Assembly (NCBI GenBank): GCA_030374765.1
Contig: JARGXX010000025.1
Span: 558,001 to 622,000, forward strand
Source of the DNA: Agarophyton chilense
Lineage: Eukaryota; Rhodophyta; Florideophyceae; Gracilariales; Gracilariaceae
Length of the DNA stretch: 64,000 bases
Direction of reading: 5' to 3'
The translations under genes and the position numbers were made by a program. How positions within the stretch are numbered: the stretch's first letter is position 1; every line of letters begins with the position of its first letter. Below the pieces are notes generated by a model, which made no database searches, was not told where the DNA came from, and saw only the letters and a program-made list of their open reading frames with translations. Shown here one piece after another: positions 1 to 10,297 of this stretch.

Positions 1-786
1 CCTCCTTCTTCCGCTCTTTTGGCGGCTCTCGCCACCATCACGTCGACTCCCAATGCATGCCCCGCGCCGACTGCCACGGCGCCACTTCCATCGCTTGCGC
101 CCGCCGCAATGACCTCGCTTTCCACCCAAGCCACCCTCGCATCCTTTCAGCGCGCCTCAATAATTCAGGCGCTTCTCTCGCAGCTTGATGCGCCTTCTTC
201 CTTGGCGCCTCACTCATTGCCCAATGTCCAACCTCTTGACGCCATGTACAAGGAGATTATAACCAATTTGCAAACATCAACCGACTCGCATGCTAAGACC
301 TTCCAAACCGAATTACAGTCAGCAAAAAACTGCCTTAATTCTCTGCTGCGCTTCCTCACCCAATCTTCGCCGGTGCAGCAGAGAAGAAAGCGTTATCATC
401 GAGCAAAGCCCTCATCGCATTGTCATATTTGCTGTCGCCCCGCTCTTGCCAAGCCAGTTGTGGTGTGTGCAAACATTCGAGAAGGAACCTGTCGCAAAGT
501 TGTTTGTGAACGATGTGTAAATGACATAGGGTGGCCGTGGAATGAAATTAAGAATGATCCGTCATGGATATGCCCCCATTGTAGGGATGCTTGTGCGGGT
601 CTTACTCGCGCTCAATGTTGGGTGTACATGAGAACTAATACAAGACGACGTCTTAATTCCATTAGAAAACGAAAGGATTCCCGAGCCAATGCTCTCAAGT
701 CTTCTTCCTCTTCCTCTCAACAACCGCCTCCTCCAACCAATCGGCCGTCTTCTTCGGCCGCCCGCTCCTCCCATATTGTAGAGTAG
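1..786 (+). CDS. 4CXXC (CDCA7/R1-type) zinc-finger protein, 5' end possibly cut by the window edge
   Basis: The frame is open to the first base of the window, so the gene may start outside it; the first in-frame ATG is at 109 and would give a 226-residue protein. The C-terminal half holds a Cys cluster: counting from codon 19, C135-x2-C138/C139, C150, C158, C163-x2-C166 and W-x-C185-x2-C188, followed by C192. This spacing fits the zf-4CXXC_R1 domain of CDCA7 and related nuclear proteins, which bind DNA or help chromatin remodelling. The N-terminal 100 residues are Ala/Ser/Pro/Thr-rich and probably disordered. The end is basic and then Ser/Pro-rich. The canonical CDCA7 tail after the last CxxC is shorter and diverged here, so the family call is good but the function is inferred. 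Single exon. Confidence 0.65.
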   Translation, partial: PPSSALLAALATITSTPNACPAPTATAPLPSLAPAAMTSLSTQATLASFQRASIIQALLSQLDAPSSLAPHSLPNVQPLDAMYKEIITNLQTSTDSHAKTFQTELQSAKNCLNSLLRFLTQSSPVQQRRKRYHRAKPSSHCHICCRPALAKPVVVCANIREGTCRKVVCERCVNDIGWPWNEIKNDPSWICPHCRDACAGLTRAQCWVYMRTNTRRRLNSIRKRKDSRANALKSSSSSSQQPPPPTNRPSSSAARSSHIVE

Positions 787-2286
787 ATCGCGTACTTGAA
801 CAAATACAACTCACTTTTTTCTTCTTGTGTCCTTCCATTGCCTTTTGCTATCGTGTCAGCTTGTGCTCAGTAAATACGAGTCAAGTGTGCACAATCGAGC
901 ATTCATTCGAGACAAGTTCTTGTATCTTTGCCCAACTGGCAGCAAGGCAACTTTCCGTTTTTTCGATGGCAATTTTACTAATCCCTTTCTCGCTCCGATT
1001 CTAATCCGTTACAGAACCAATGATGTCACTCAGATTCGCAGGGCTGGCAATCAACACGCGATAGATGCCTTAGGGCTTGTCGAGCCCTCCAAAAACGAGC
1101 ACATGCCTCTTTGTCCGAGCCGCAGTGCCATCAGAAAAAGCACGTCGGATATTACAGCTATAATACTTGTAAGGGTAGCCTATAGAAGTGATCACAATAT
1201 TCCTCCAAACCATAACTGAATCACTCAAATTCGAGGAATACTAGGGTGTCGGGGCACGCGGAAAAGGATTTCCTTGAAGATTCAATCGCGACTCTGATCG
1301 GATCCCGACGATCGCTGTCGAAAAGCTCGACATCCCATCGCGATCGATCAACGTCGCTCTTTAACGCCGCATGCTTTTGACAGATGCTTTTTGGCTATCT
1401 CTCATTTTTTTCCCAGCCCTCCGCTCCCTACACTACGGCTACAGCTTGCTCTCTAGAATCCGAAAGGTTCTCGCCCTAAGCGGAGCGGGAAGGCAAAACA
1501 GAGACGCTCAGCTTTGTCGCGTTCCCGCGCCCTGCCTCTCTCCTGGAACGCATGAAAGCCCTTGCTGCCAAAGCTTGAACCGTATTAAATAAGCATCCAT
1601 TGCATTTCGGCAGTTCGATGCTCGTGAAGTGTATTTATCACGGGTATGGATAGCGTAAACTCCATCACTTTTACTTATGTCACTAACCAAACCCGTTACT
1701 ATTAGACAAAGGTGCTCGCACTGGCTTCGGCTCGGCAATAAACTAGCTAGAGGTCCTGCATCATCAAAAATTGCAAAAATAAACGATCAGAAAACCACGA
1801 GTGCAGTTTTTCTTGAGTGCTTTTATTTCAGTATTCTCGATCTTCCCAACGGTTTCGTCTTTCATAGCTACCAGGTAGAAAATGGCAACACCCCATCAAT
1901 TGCGAAGTGCCTTTAGTTTCAAGTACGGCTCGGCGCGCAAACTAACAGTTGTTCAAGGCTTTTCGCTGGAAAAGTGGCGTCCAGGTATTGGAGACAACGT
2001 GGAATGGGAATCACTTTAAGAATGTCTCTCGTCCCACACAAAAGCTACACTGTCTGTTCTGTGGGGATACAATTAGCTCATGTTTGTGCACACTCACCAC
2101 AAAGCTTTATAATTGGGGGCGCATGAGTTCAGTTGTGCGATAACCGCATAGCAAAATGTACATCATTATCCAAATACACTGCACTAACAAACGTGCGATC
2201 TCTCAAGCAAAGCCATTGCATGAAATCGCTTCATCTTCATTTTCTTGTACCACGAGGCAAAAAATATCAAGCAGGCTCTTTCCATG
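787..2286. other. intergenic region without a supportable gene
   Basis: About 1.5 kb between the zinc-finger gene and the secreted-protein gene. Short open frames exist on both strands but have no recognisable domains or plausible composition. A GATC/CGATCG-rich stretch lies around 1295-1350. I see no RNA gene or clear repeat. Confidence 0.5.
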
Positions 2287-2931
2287 TTAGAAAGTTGGTG
2301 GTCGCCTTTTTCCACGCTGACCGCCGGAGTTCTGATTGTTCCTTCGATGCCGACAACGAGTCCTGCTCTCCTCACAACAAGAAGACACCATCTCAGCGGA
2401 GCCCCCAAGAAGTTGATTCAAAGATAAGCATGCATTTGGGCAGCACGGTCCTGCCTTACACTTTCCCTTACCCAGAGGATGCTCATCTCTATTGCACTGG
2501 CAGCATGACTTTCGCGCAACAGTATCATCTTTATGATTTCCGTCAAACTCCAGCTGGGGAGAGTCATTCCGGCGACGTTTATCCCATCCCAAAGCTCGAA
2601 TGTGTTCGCGAGTAATTTCCCCTAGACGTGTTCCGATGTTAGTGTTTGACTCAGCTGGGATACAAACCGTATCAGGGTCGTCAACGACCGTAAAAACATT
2701 CTCATTCACAACCCACTGCACAAAATCTAAAGCCCGTTCACGAGAAATTCCACAATCAACAAGAACAGTCACTATAGACACCAGTCGGTCCTTAAGCCCG
2801 TCATAAGAACTGCAGTGCGATGCTGGAATCCAGCCATACTCCGTTTGAAACTCGTCGGAAGGCTCTTCTGAGACGAGCTGCGCCGCACCAATGACCGCCA
2901 CAGCGGCAACGAAACACACAACAAGACGCAT
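2287..2931 (-). CDS. predicted secreted Cys-rich protein
   Basis: The start is placed at the ATG at 2931 because it opens a good signal peptide: a short basic start, then a hydrophobic run of about 14 residues ending near A-A-Q-L. The frame is open 40 codons further upstream, but that part does not look like a signal. The protein has 214 residues. The N-terminal half has three spaced Cys residues. The C-terminal half has a dense Cys cluster (SCCQCN..., then CKAGPCCPNAC, then SSCCEE) followed by a strongly basic Arg/Lys tail. I do not recognise the family. The layout suggests a secreted disulfide-rich or metal-binding protein whose basic tail may bind polyanions. Single exon, convergent with nothing. 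Confidence 0.6.
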   Translation of the reverse strand: MRLVVCFVAAVAVIGAAQLVSEEPSDEFQTEYGWIPASHCSSYDGLKDRLVSIVTVLVDCGISRERALDFVQWVVNENVFTVVDDPDTVCIPAESNTNIGTRLGEITREHIRALGWDKRRRNDSPQLEFDGNHKDDTVARKSCCQCNRDEHPLGKGKCKAGPCCPNACLSLNQLLGGSAEMVSSCCEESRTRCRHRRNNQNSGGQRGKRRPPTF

Positions 2932-3483
2932 TGTGCTGGCTTGAAGCTCCGTATCCAGCCCGAGACGGCCGTGATAGAAACATTCAAGCCTCTGTCGAAG
3001 TTGCGACTGAGCACTATGTACAGATGGGTGGCCCAAACGTCGGAACGACAAATTGACCCCCCAGCGTCAGGCGTTGCTGCGTTCATGACTATAAGGCCGG
3101 CATCATACTACTTGAGCGAAGTCTCATGGGCCAAAGGCAGTTTGAGAAAGAAGCGCCGAATAATGGTTCGAAAACGATCGAATTCGACGGGTCATACGTC
3201 TATGAGTCCAGCCTGCCCACTTATAAACAAGACCTCGTCAAAACACGTTCTTGAATGTTGGCCAAGCGAATGCAGGTTACAAGCATTTCTAGCCGATTTC
3301 AAGAGAACATGAAGAATAATGGGGTAACACCAAGGACAATTCAAAAAGTGATGCTCTCATCTGCAACGATTTTGCAAGGCCTCAAAGCTGTGGCGTACCA
3401 ACTCATGGCAGACTCTGAACAAAGACTCAACATTTGTCCCGCATTCCGCAGTTCCATTCCAAGCTTGATACGCTGTTTCATAT

Positions 3484-4725
3484 TTAGGGTCTCATGGACT
3501 TCATCAACTTCCGTAGTACATCTCCGCTTGACGCAATAGGCTCAGCAAAGGCGGCTAAATCAGCGCGCCAATCCATCAAAGCATCAGAGAACGCGGCAGC
3601 CAAGTTCGAATCGAAGAAATCGTTCTGATGCTTTGGGACTTTTTTTCTCACAGCGATGGGAGCTAGCGGGTTTTCAGGCTCGTCAAGCAGGTCTTCAAGG
3701 GGACGTTCATTGGTATTCTTCCAACCTTCACCAACAATCATACCACCATGAGTATTGACCAGTCGCATTAAGCGCAATGAATCGGACACGCGCGCTCTCT
3801 TTGACGGATGCGGATCCTGAACATGTTCACTTCGATGATCGTCAAAGCGATCAATAGCCAATGTAGTATCCAAATTTTGTACACTTTTCTCACGGTCTTG
3901 CACAGCTCTCTCAGGCTCCTTTGCCTGGAACGGTGCGAAAAACGCATCAGCCTCACCAGCTCTGACAGAGTCGCTCTTGGTTCTGAGGCGGGCGCTGCGA
4001 GGAGCCATACTGGAAGCCGCAAACAAGGCCCACATCTTCTGGTCATCAAAGCTAAGCTGTTTGTGCAAAAAGGCTCGTTTCACGGCCGGATGGGCGAAAA
4101 AAATATGATGCCGCTGCGCAGGAGACGGAACAGTATCCCACTTGAGATCGTCGCAAGTATTGGTGGCAGTGAAGGCGTCAGAAGGAACGCCAGCATCGTT
4201 GAGAGCATCAGCGTGATCAACTGGCTCGTTGGGATTCTTCAACTCGCCTTTGGGATTGTAGCGAAATTTCATGCCCTTCCAGAAGATCTCCTCTGACACA
4301 GCACGCGTCAAGACGAGGCGCTGATGCATGTGACGCACGTTCTTTTTCCGCAGCAAAGCAGTTCGCCACGCCCTGTGCTTTTCTGACAGAGGCTTCTTCG
4401 GAGGTTGTTGCACTACGGGCGGCGCAAAGGTTGGGACAGATTGAAGGCGGTTCAAAACGTCGCGCACGGCATCCCTGTCGGTGAAGCTGGAGGCAAAGTC
4501 CAGGGTGATTTTGTTAGGGCGATCGGAACAGGTGAGTCGTATCATAGCCTTCTTAGCAGAACCCTCCTTGGAAACCTGGAACTGAGCGATGGCCGTGAAG
4601 GGCACGCGCAGCTCGCGGCCATCGGCGGCGGAGTCGGGCGTCCAGACGAGGTTTGTGGCGGAGAGTTGCACAATACCGGGCCGTTTCTCAAACGCGCAGC
4701 GGCGCTCGATCTCGAAATCGGCCAT
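3484..4725 (-). CDS. GTF2H1: TFIIH core subunit p62/Tfb1 (PH plus tandem BSD domains)
   Basis: Counted from the ATG at 4725, which starts MADFEIE; the reading frame is open upstream but has no earlier ATG. Residues 2-95 fit the PH-like domain that binds transcription activators and XPC. Residues about 130-160 hold a first BSD domain with the hallmark S-E-E-x-F-W. Residues about 205-242 hold a second (FFAHPAVKRAF...W.LF). p62/Tfb1 is a structural subunit of the TFIIH core used in transcription initiation and nucleotide-excision repair. At about 413 residues the protein is shorter than human p62 (548), and the usual C-terminal helical region is missing. Just past the annotated end, shifted by one base, about 50 more codons stay open and read as a helical segment (near KQRIKLGMELRNAG). 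The true C-terminus may therefore be reached by an intron or a frameshift. Confidence 0.8.
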   Translation of the reverse strand: MADFEIERRCAFEKRPGIVQLSATNLVWTPDSAADGRELRVPFTAIAQFQVSKEGSAKKAMIRLTCSDRPNKITLDFASSFTDRDAVRDVLNRLQSVPTFAPPVVQQPPKKPLSEKHRAWRTALLRKKNVRHMHQRLVLTRAVSEEIFWKGMKFRYNPKGELKNPNEPVDHADALNDAGVPSDAFTATNTCDDLKWDTVPSPAQRHHIFFAHPAVKRAFLHKQLSFDDQKMWALFAASSMAPRSARLRTKSDSVRAGEADAFFAPFQAKEPERAVQDREKSVQNLDTTLAIDRFDDHRSEHVQDPHPSKRARVSDSLRLMRLVNTHGGMIVGEGWKNTNERPLEDLLDEPENPLAPIAVRKKVPKHQNDFFDSNLAAAFSDALMDWRADLAAFAEPIASSGDVLRKLMKSMRP

Positions 4726-4752
4726 AAGCAGCGGGACGCGGTGCGAGCGCAC

Positions 4753-5457
4753 TGCAACCGCAACGCAACGCGCCGAAGAAGGATGCCGTCTCTAGACTAG
4801 TAGAGACTTTAACGACAGAAAGGATTATCAACTGTCACGAAGAAAGCGACTCGCATTTCTCCTTCGCGAACAACGGATTGCAGCATATCTGGGACCTTCG
4901 TATCTTTGATACAAAAAGTTACTAACAATCGGTGTCACGGACCTATACGCGTGAGCGACGTGACGTGAAAACCACGTGTGCCTTGTGTACAGCTTGCAAA
5001 ACGTGTACATGACGTGTACACAACGTTTGCACAAAACGTGTAATTCGTGTCTATGCCCTGACAAGCACAGTGGGCAACGGCGGAGTGGCGCTTCTGCGAG
5101 AATTCTCGGGCGCCGCCGCCAATCACAGCGCGGCACGTTTCGGAGCTGTTAGGAAGTTTCTACGGCGCGCGTCGAGCGCCACTGCCCAGCAATGCGCGCC
5201 GCGCCCTCGTCCTCAAGCATAGTCACAGCAAGCCGGTCGAGCTAGTAGGGTGGCGGCAACGCACCCCGCCACCCCCTCCAGTTTTCGCGCGGTTGACGTC
5301 ACTCGTTCCACGCGCCCAGCTCATAAGTCCAGTTGCAACCGTCCGTGCCACCTCCCCGTCGCCATTCGACCGCGCTAAGCGCTCCGTAAAGCTCCTCATC
5401 CCCCGCTAAACCGCCCAATTGTGTCTCTTGCTCAGCACGCGACGCCCATCCCCGTCC
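4753..5457. promoter_or_regulatory. bidirectional promoter region with a cluster of ACGTG motifs
   Basis: Divergent upstream region shared by the TFIIH p62 gene (-) and the MINDY gene (+). Between about 4957 and 5050 the core ACGTG or its complement recurs at least seven times, in contexts such as GACGTGACGTG, CCACGTGTG, AACGTGTACATGACGTGTAC and AAACGTGTAATTCGTG. ACGTG is the core of bZIP and bHLH sites (G-box/CRE-like). Clustering within 100 bp between divergent promoters suggests a shared control element; this is inference from motif density. Confidence 0.45.
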
Positions 5458-6693
5458 ATGTCGCGCGCCTCTCCGCAAGCGGTCGAGTCGCCCGTTTCCG
5501 CCGCCGACTCCGCCGTCGCCTCCGCCTCCGCCTCCGCCTCCGCCTCGCCTGCCTCCGCCTCTCCTTCTTCCCCCGCGTCTCAACAACAGCCCGTGTACCG
5601 CGTCAAATGGCTCGTCACGCCGACCACCACCACCCCAATTCTGCTACAGAACCAGAACGGACCCTGCGCTCTTCTAGCTCTCGCCAACGCTATGCTAATC
5701 ACTGGCCACACCACCCTACGCCCGGGCACAACTGAACTGTCCGAGTCTCATCTCATGGCGTTGCTGGCAGACTGGGCATCCCAGCCCACATCCTCAAATC
5801 CACAGCGCGAGCATGCCGTTGCCGATTTTCTGGACCTACTCCCGCGTCTCACATCCGGCATGACAATCAACATGCGCTTCACCGCGCCTACTGCGTTTGA
5901 GTTCACGCGCGAGCTTGGCATTTTTGACATATTTCCGCTTCGTCTTCTGCACGGCTGGCTCGTAGATCCCCAAGATGCGCGTCTCGCAGCTGCTCTGGGA
6001 AACCTGTCTTACAATCAAGTTGTCGATGAGCTCGTAGCAACCACACCAGATTCCAGCCCGTCTCACAATCCTTCCGCACCTCCCCCCGAGGCATTTGACG
6101 AGCTTGACCGGCCGGAGAATCCTCCGGCAGAAGAGTCTCCAACAACCGCCCACATCCGTGAGATGCGACCAGCTGTGATGGACTTTTTTGAGTGCAATCC
6201 CACTCAACTAACTGTGTACGGTCTAGCAGAGCTGCATTCGACTATGAATGACAGTGAAACCGCCATCTTGTTCCGCAATTCTCATTATTATGTGCTGCGC
6301 AAACACAAGGGAGAGATTTACACCCTCATCACTGATGAAGGCTACTTGAGAGAAAGTTGTGTGTGGGAAAAACTTACGGACGTCAATGGGGATAGCACGT
6401 TCTACAACGCGCAATTTCTCAAACTGTCTGCAGACGGCAGGGTTATTGATCCAAAAGCCGACCCTTCTGCCGCTACTATTGCGAACGGCTCTGCGACGCC
6501 CTCCGCAACAGCTTCGGCATCACCGCCGGCGACGGGCCCTGCCATAAGCCACGCCAGGCCACTTCATTCAACGCAACGCCCTGCGCAGCGGACAGGTTAC
6601 CAGGGCTCTGCCTTTGTGCCTCAAACGAATGCCTGTTCCAGCACAGGCTTTGGGAGGAGGAGGAAAAAGGAAGACATGTGTATCATCCAGTGA
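5458..6693 (+). CDS. MINDY-family Lys48-specific deubiquitinase with a C-terminal CaaX box
   Basis: The start is the ATG at 5458; upstream codons in frame have no ATG. After a low-complexity Ser/Ala/Pro tract (residues about 15-45) comes the MINDY catalytic domain. Q64 and C70 lie in QNQNGPC, the family's oxyanion Gln and nucleophile motif, and H276 lies in RNSHYYVL, followed by KHKGEIYTLITDEGYL and WEKLTDVNGDSTFYN, which match the conserved end of the domain. MINDY enzymes trim long Lys48-linked ubiquitin chains. The C-terminal 70 residues are disordered and end in a basic run (GRRRKKED) followed by M-C-I-I-Q. CIIQ is a CaaX-type prenylation motif, and the basic run would help membrane binding, so a membrane-attached pool is likely. 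An acidic/proline insert occupies about residues 195-230. Confidence 0.88.
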   Translation: MSRASPQAVESPVSAADSAVASASASASASPASASPSSPASQQQPVYRVKWLVTPTTTTPILLQNQNGPCALLALANAMLITGHTTLRPGTTELSESHLMALLADWASQPTSSNPQREHAVADFLDLLPRLTSGMTINMRFTAPTAFEFTRELGIFDIFPLRLLHGWLVDPQDARLAAALGNLSYNQVVDELVATTPDSSPSHNPSAPPPEAFDELDRPENPPAEESPTTAHIREMRPAVMDFFECNPTQLTVYGLAELHSTMNDSETAILFRNSHYYVLRKHKGEIYTLITDEGYLRESCVWEKLTDVNGDSTFYNAQFLKLSADGRVIDPKADPSAATIANGSATPSATASASPPATGPAISHARPLHSTQRPAQRTGYQGSAFVPQTNACSSTGFGRRRKKEDMCIIQ

Positions 6694-7547
6694 CAGGGAT
6701 GGCGAACTACCAGCCTTATTTTTACTTACACATTGATCTATTCGCTCGGTACAAAATAACTCAAATCTTGAACATAAGCCCCCCCCCCGACTTCCCCCTC
6801 TCATCACGATATCACGTTTTCAAACCATGACTACCCGAGGATTATATTATATGTATCTCCTCTCTCCTTTCGTTGCAGCCAATCTCCCGAAGAATAGAGT
6901 GGAGAAAAAGCTCTGCTCTGGATAAGAGGGCAGGTGAACTTGAAGGCGTGTTTCATGGTCATGAACAAGGCCGGTTCCTAACAAAATCCTGAGACCTAGT
7001 CCACGCATACACAAAAGATAGTCAGTAGTAAGCGGTGACATGCTCTCGGAGTCCAAGAGACCGAAGAGCAGTGCGGCTTGTGGCGATTGGGTGAGAAAAT
7101 GAAGAAACTTGTCAGGTGCTCACCGCGCGCCTCCGGAAAGAGAACGAACGGCTCGCTACGGAACTTCTTCCAGGCGAGAGGGGACGGCAGACGCCCTTGG
7201 TATTTATGCGTAGCAGGTGCCTGGTAACTACATCACACTAAAAATTAGTTTAAGTCCCTTGTAATTTCTTTCTGTCCGACGTTTTCAGGTTCATTTCAAA
7301 CAATTCTGTATGTATGCATGAGCTCGTTTGCAGCTCTGGTGCTTGGCTCTATCCGAATCCAAAGCTGCGATATCTCTGTATACATATGTACTTTACTTTC
7401 GATTGAACGATTCTGCTGAGTGTCCCGTTCCTCAACTGGCCTGCCTTCTGTTTCGTAAGGTGAATCTGTCTCAAAAGACATTCACAGACTTCACCTCCTT
7501 CCTCATTGACTACGACTCATATCTTTGATATTCCTGCAACTCCTTAA
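6694..7547. other. intergenic region, no supportable gene
   Basis: About 850 bp between two same-strand genes. It holds the end of the MINDY transcript and the promoter of the oxidoreductase gene. A run of nine C lies at 6780-6788. No long open frame has protein-like composition and no repeat is evident. Confidence 0.5.
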
Positions 7548-8798
7548 ATGGATGCACAAGCACTTAGTTTTTGTTCTTCCACAATCTTTCATAGATGTCC
7601 CAGAAGCTCTTCATATCAAAGGATAAATGCATTCTCCAGAAACAAATCAATATCAATGACTTCCGCCCCAAATGTTTTAGTTCTGGGAGGCACGGGACGG
7701 GTTGGGACTGAGACTATAAAGGCTCTCTCTTGCATATCGCCACAACCATTGAACATAACCCTCAGCGGACGTAACAAGACCCGTGGAAACGCTATTCGAG
7801 ACCACTTGCAAGCAGCACACCCTGATCACCAATTCTCCTTCGCAAAGGCAGATATAACAGACTCAAAATCTTTACTCTCCCTGTTTGACGGTTTTAATCT
7901 CGTGGTCCATACTGCTGGTCCATTTCAGCGCAAGGAATCTCCAGATACGGTATTGCGGGCCGCAATGCGCGCAAATGTCAAGTACATAGACGTCTGCGAT
8001 GATGTTCAACATGCTCTTGAATGTAAAAAGCTTCATAACGAGGCCCGGGAACAAGGACATACTGCTCTCATATCGACGGGAATTTATCCTGGTCTGAGCA
8101 ATTTGATGGCCGCTGAGGCATGTTCTTCTGTGGGCGAGACGAATGCGCTCAAGCTGTATTATCACACCGCAGGAACTGGTGGTATAGGCGCCACAATATT
8201 GGCGAGTACCTTCCTTCTTTTAAGTGAGCGAGCATTGTGTTACATAAATGGAAAGCCAGTTCTACGATCTCCAGCAGGCGATACTGAGGTATATGATTTC
8301 AGAGGCAGCATTGGTCGTAAGACAACCTATTTGCTGAACCTTCCAGAAGTAGCATCGCTGCATGACACAATCGCGCCAAACGCCACTCTCTGGGCGAAAT
8401 TTAGTACTGGTCCGCCAATTTGGAACTGGCTTCTGGTGGCAACTGCGAAATGGGTGCCGGGCAGCGTTTTGAGAAACCGAACTGCAATGCTCAAGTTTTC
8501 CCAATTCAGCCTTCCGGTTGTTCGTTTCGTGGACATGCTCAGTGGGGCTCGCACTGCTATAGCAGTGAAGGCAGAGGGGCTTGACCAACAAATTGAGTTC
8601 TGTTTTGAGCATGACAGCTTGGCTGCATGCGTCGGGGAGGCAACCGCCGCGTTCGCGCATGAGGTACTAACGTCTAACTCTATAGAACCAGGTGTGCACT
8701 TTCCGGAACAGCTCAACGAACGCACCCGGCAGAATATCATTAAGAATGCAAGCTTGACGGCAAACTTTTGCGAGATGAAAACAATAGACTTCTATTAA
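7548..8798 (+). CDS. saccharopine-dehydrogenase-like NAD(P)-dependent oxidoreductase, organelle-targeted
   Basis: A 416-residue single exon. Residues 1-36 are Ser/Arg-rich with no acidic residue after the first few, like a plastid or mitochondrial transit peptide; a second ATG at codon 37 could give a cytosolic form. Residues 42-58 are a Rossmann dinucleotide site (VLVLGGTGRVGTE). They are followed by SGRNKTR, by ADITDSKSLLSLFDG and by VVHTAGPF, the usual order in the Sacchrp_dh_NADP family. The next block (YIDVCDDV ... STGIYPGLSNLMA) is also typical. This family includes true saccharopine dehydrogenases and many uncharacterised plastid oxidoreductases of algae and plants. The weak C-terminal half argues for the uncharacterised plastid type, so the substrate is not assigned. 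Confidence 0.82.
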   Translation: MDAQALSFCSSTIFHRCPRSSSYQRINAFSRNKSISMTSAPNVLVLGGTGRVGTETIKALSCISPQPLNITLSGRNKTRGNAIRDHLQAAHPDHQFSFAKADITDSKSLLSLFDGFNLVVHTAGPFQRKESPDTVLRAAMRANVKYIDVCDDVQHALECKKLHNEAREQGHTALISTGIYPGLSNLMAAEACSSVGETNALKLYYHTAGTGGIGATILASTFLLLSERALCYINGKPVLRSPAGDTEVYDFRGSIGRKTTYLLNLPEVASLHDTIAPNATLWAKFSTGPPIWNWLLVATAKWVPGSVLRNRTAMLKFSQFSLPVVRFVDMLSGARTAIAVKAEGLDQQIEFCFEHDSLAACVGEATAAFAHEVLTSNSIEPGVHFPEQLNERTRQNIIKNASLTANFCEMKTIDFY

Positions 8799-8896
8799 AG
8801 GTTCCTTCTAAAACTGAATCAAGTATATGAAAGTTCGGAAACGTTGTATCAACATTAGCAATCATTGTACGAATAACTGACTGTGGAAGCGAACAA

Positions 8897-10297
8897 TCAT
8901 GCGACCACTTCGCTCTCAAAATGTTTCTTGATCCAAGCTGTGGTAACGGACTTGGGACGCTCGATCGGTAGGCCAAGCGCGCGATCCCACACAAGGCTTG
9001 CCAAAGGACCTATGGCGCGAGAGACACCGAACAAAACTGTATAATACTGCTCCTCCGTAAGACCATAATATCTGAGGAGAACTCCGGAGTGTGCATCAAC
9101 ATTAGGCCACGGGTTCTTCACCTTTCCCTGTTCTGCAAGCACCTTGGGAACAACATCATACAGAAGTGAAACCATCTTGAACATCTCGTCATCTTCAATA
9201 TGCTTCAACGCAAATTCCCGTTGACATGTGTATCGTGGGTCAGTCTTCCGAAGGACGGCATGACCGTATCCAGGAATGACCTTTCCAGAATTAAGTGTTT
9301 CCCAGCAAAGTTCTGTGAGATTCTCCTTTGAAGGTTTTTCACCTGCTAGTTTCTGTTGAATAGCCATGATCCATCTCAAGACTTCCTGATTCGCAAGTCC
9401 GTGCAAAGGGCCCGCGAGACCATTCATTCCCGCAGAAAGCGACAAATAGGGATCGCTCAGAGCCGAACCCACCAAGCGAATGGCATGGGCAGACACATTA
9501 CCTCCCTCGTGATCGGCGTGAATTGTAAGGTACAGTCTCATGAGCTCGTCAAAGTTAGGATCGTCAAAACCCATCATGCGGGCAAAATTAGCGCTGAGAT
9601 CCAAGTTTTCAGCATCGCTTGGAATGAATGAGCCGCCTTTGAACGATCTTCTATAGATTCTGGCGGCAACCTCGGGCAATTGCGCCAATATCACTAGCGT
9701 ATCCTCCAAGCAATGCTCCCAAAACATGCTCTTCGGCGCGCCCATGGCATACTCCTGAGCCATTATGCTTTGCTGCTGCATGGCCAGAATGGCGATTGAG
9801 AATTGAGTCATCGGATGCATGTCAATGGGCAAGGCATGAATAGCATTAAGAACAGACTGCGGGAGTTTCGCTCGCGAAGCCAAATCGCTGCGCAAGGCAT
9901 CGATCTGGGTATCAGTTGGCATATCACCTGTGATCAGTAACCAGAACAATGCCTCGGGCAAAGGTTCCTCCCCGCCCTTCGCTTTCGGCAACAACTTTTG
10001 GCAATCCGGAAGTGTGTAGCCACGAAAACGAATTCCATCCTCTGTGTCCAAATGAGAGGTTTCATACGTCATTGCCTTGACACTGCGCATTCCACCATAG
10101 GCCTGTGTGACGGTACAGGTGCCCAATTGCTTATCACCATACTTTGCACGCACTTCTTTGACCTCCTCAATGGCTGAAGGGATCTTGGCGGCGATGGCCT
10201 CCTTCAGACCGGAGGAGTTGGCCGGAGTCACAACTGAGGCATGACGAATTTGTGAGCGCGCCAGGGGAGCGATAGATCGGAGCCGATAGAACACCAT
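8897..10297 (-). CDS. CS: citrate synthase, mitochondrial
   Basis: The start is the ATG at 10297; the frame is open further upstream but that extension has no family similarity. The 466-residue protein opens with an Arg-rich amphipathic presequence ([21 protein letters not shown]), typical of mitochondrial import. The catalytic triad is visible: H299 in [11 protein letters not shown]346 in [13 protein letters not shown] and D401 in PNVDAHSG, with the spacing of animal mitochondrial citrate synthases (47 and 55 residues). It condenses acetyl-CoA with oxaloacetate in the TCA cycle. The sequence follows the long eukaryotic type-I pattern, with [17 protein letters not shown] intact, so the enzyme should be active. 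Single exon, convergent with the saccharopine-dehydrogenase-like gene (98 bp apart). Confidence 0.95.
   Translation of the reverse strand: MVFYRLRSIAPLARSQIRHASVVTPANSSGLKEAIAAKIPSAIEEVKEVRAKYGDKQLGTCTVTQAYGGMRSVKAMTYETSHLDTEDGIRFRGYTLPDCQKLLPKAKGGEEPLPEALFWLLITGDMPTDTQIDALRSDLASRAKLPQSVLNAIHALPIDMHPMTQFSIAILAMQQQSIMAQEYAMGAPKSMFWEHCLEDTLVILAQLPEVAARIYRRSFKGGSFIPSDAENLDLSANFARMMGFDDPNFDELMRLYLTIHADHEGGNVSAHAIRLVGSALSDPYLSLSAGMNGLAGPLHGLANQEVLRWIMAIQQKLAGEKPSKENLTELCWETLNSGKVIPGYGHAVLRKTDPRYTCQREFALKHIEDDEMFKMVSLLYDVVPKVLAEQGKVKNPWPNVDAHSGVLLRYYGLTEEQYYTVLFGVSRAIGPLASLVWDRALGLPIERPKSVTTAWIKKHFESEVVA

Noticed and set aside
827-1219. 130-codon plus-strand frame after the zinc-finger gene
   Set aside because: No ATG-led protein-like segment, no domain, and codon composition unlike the neighbouring genes.
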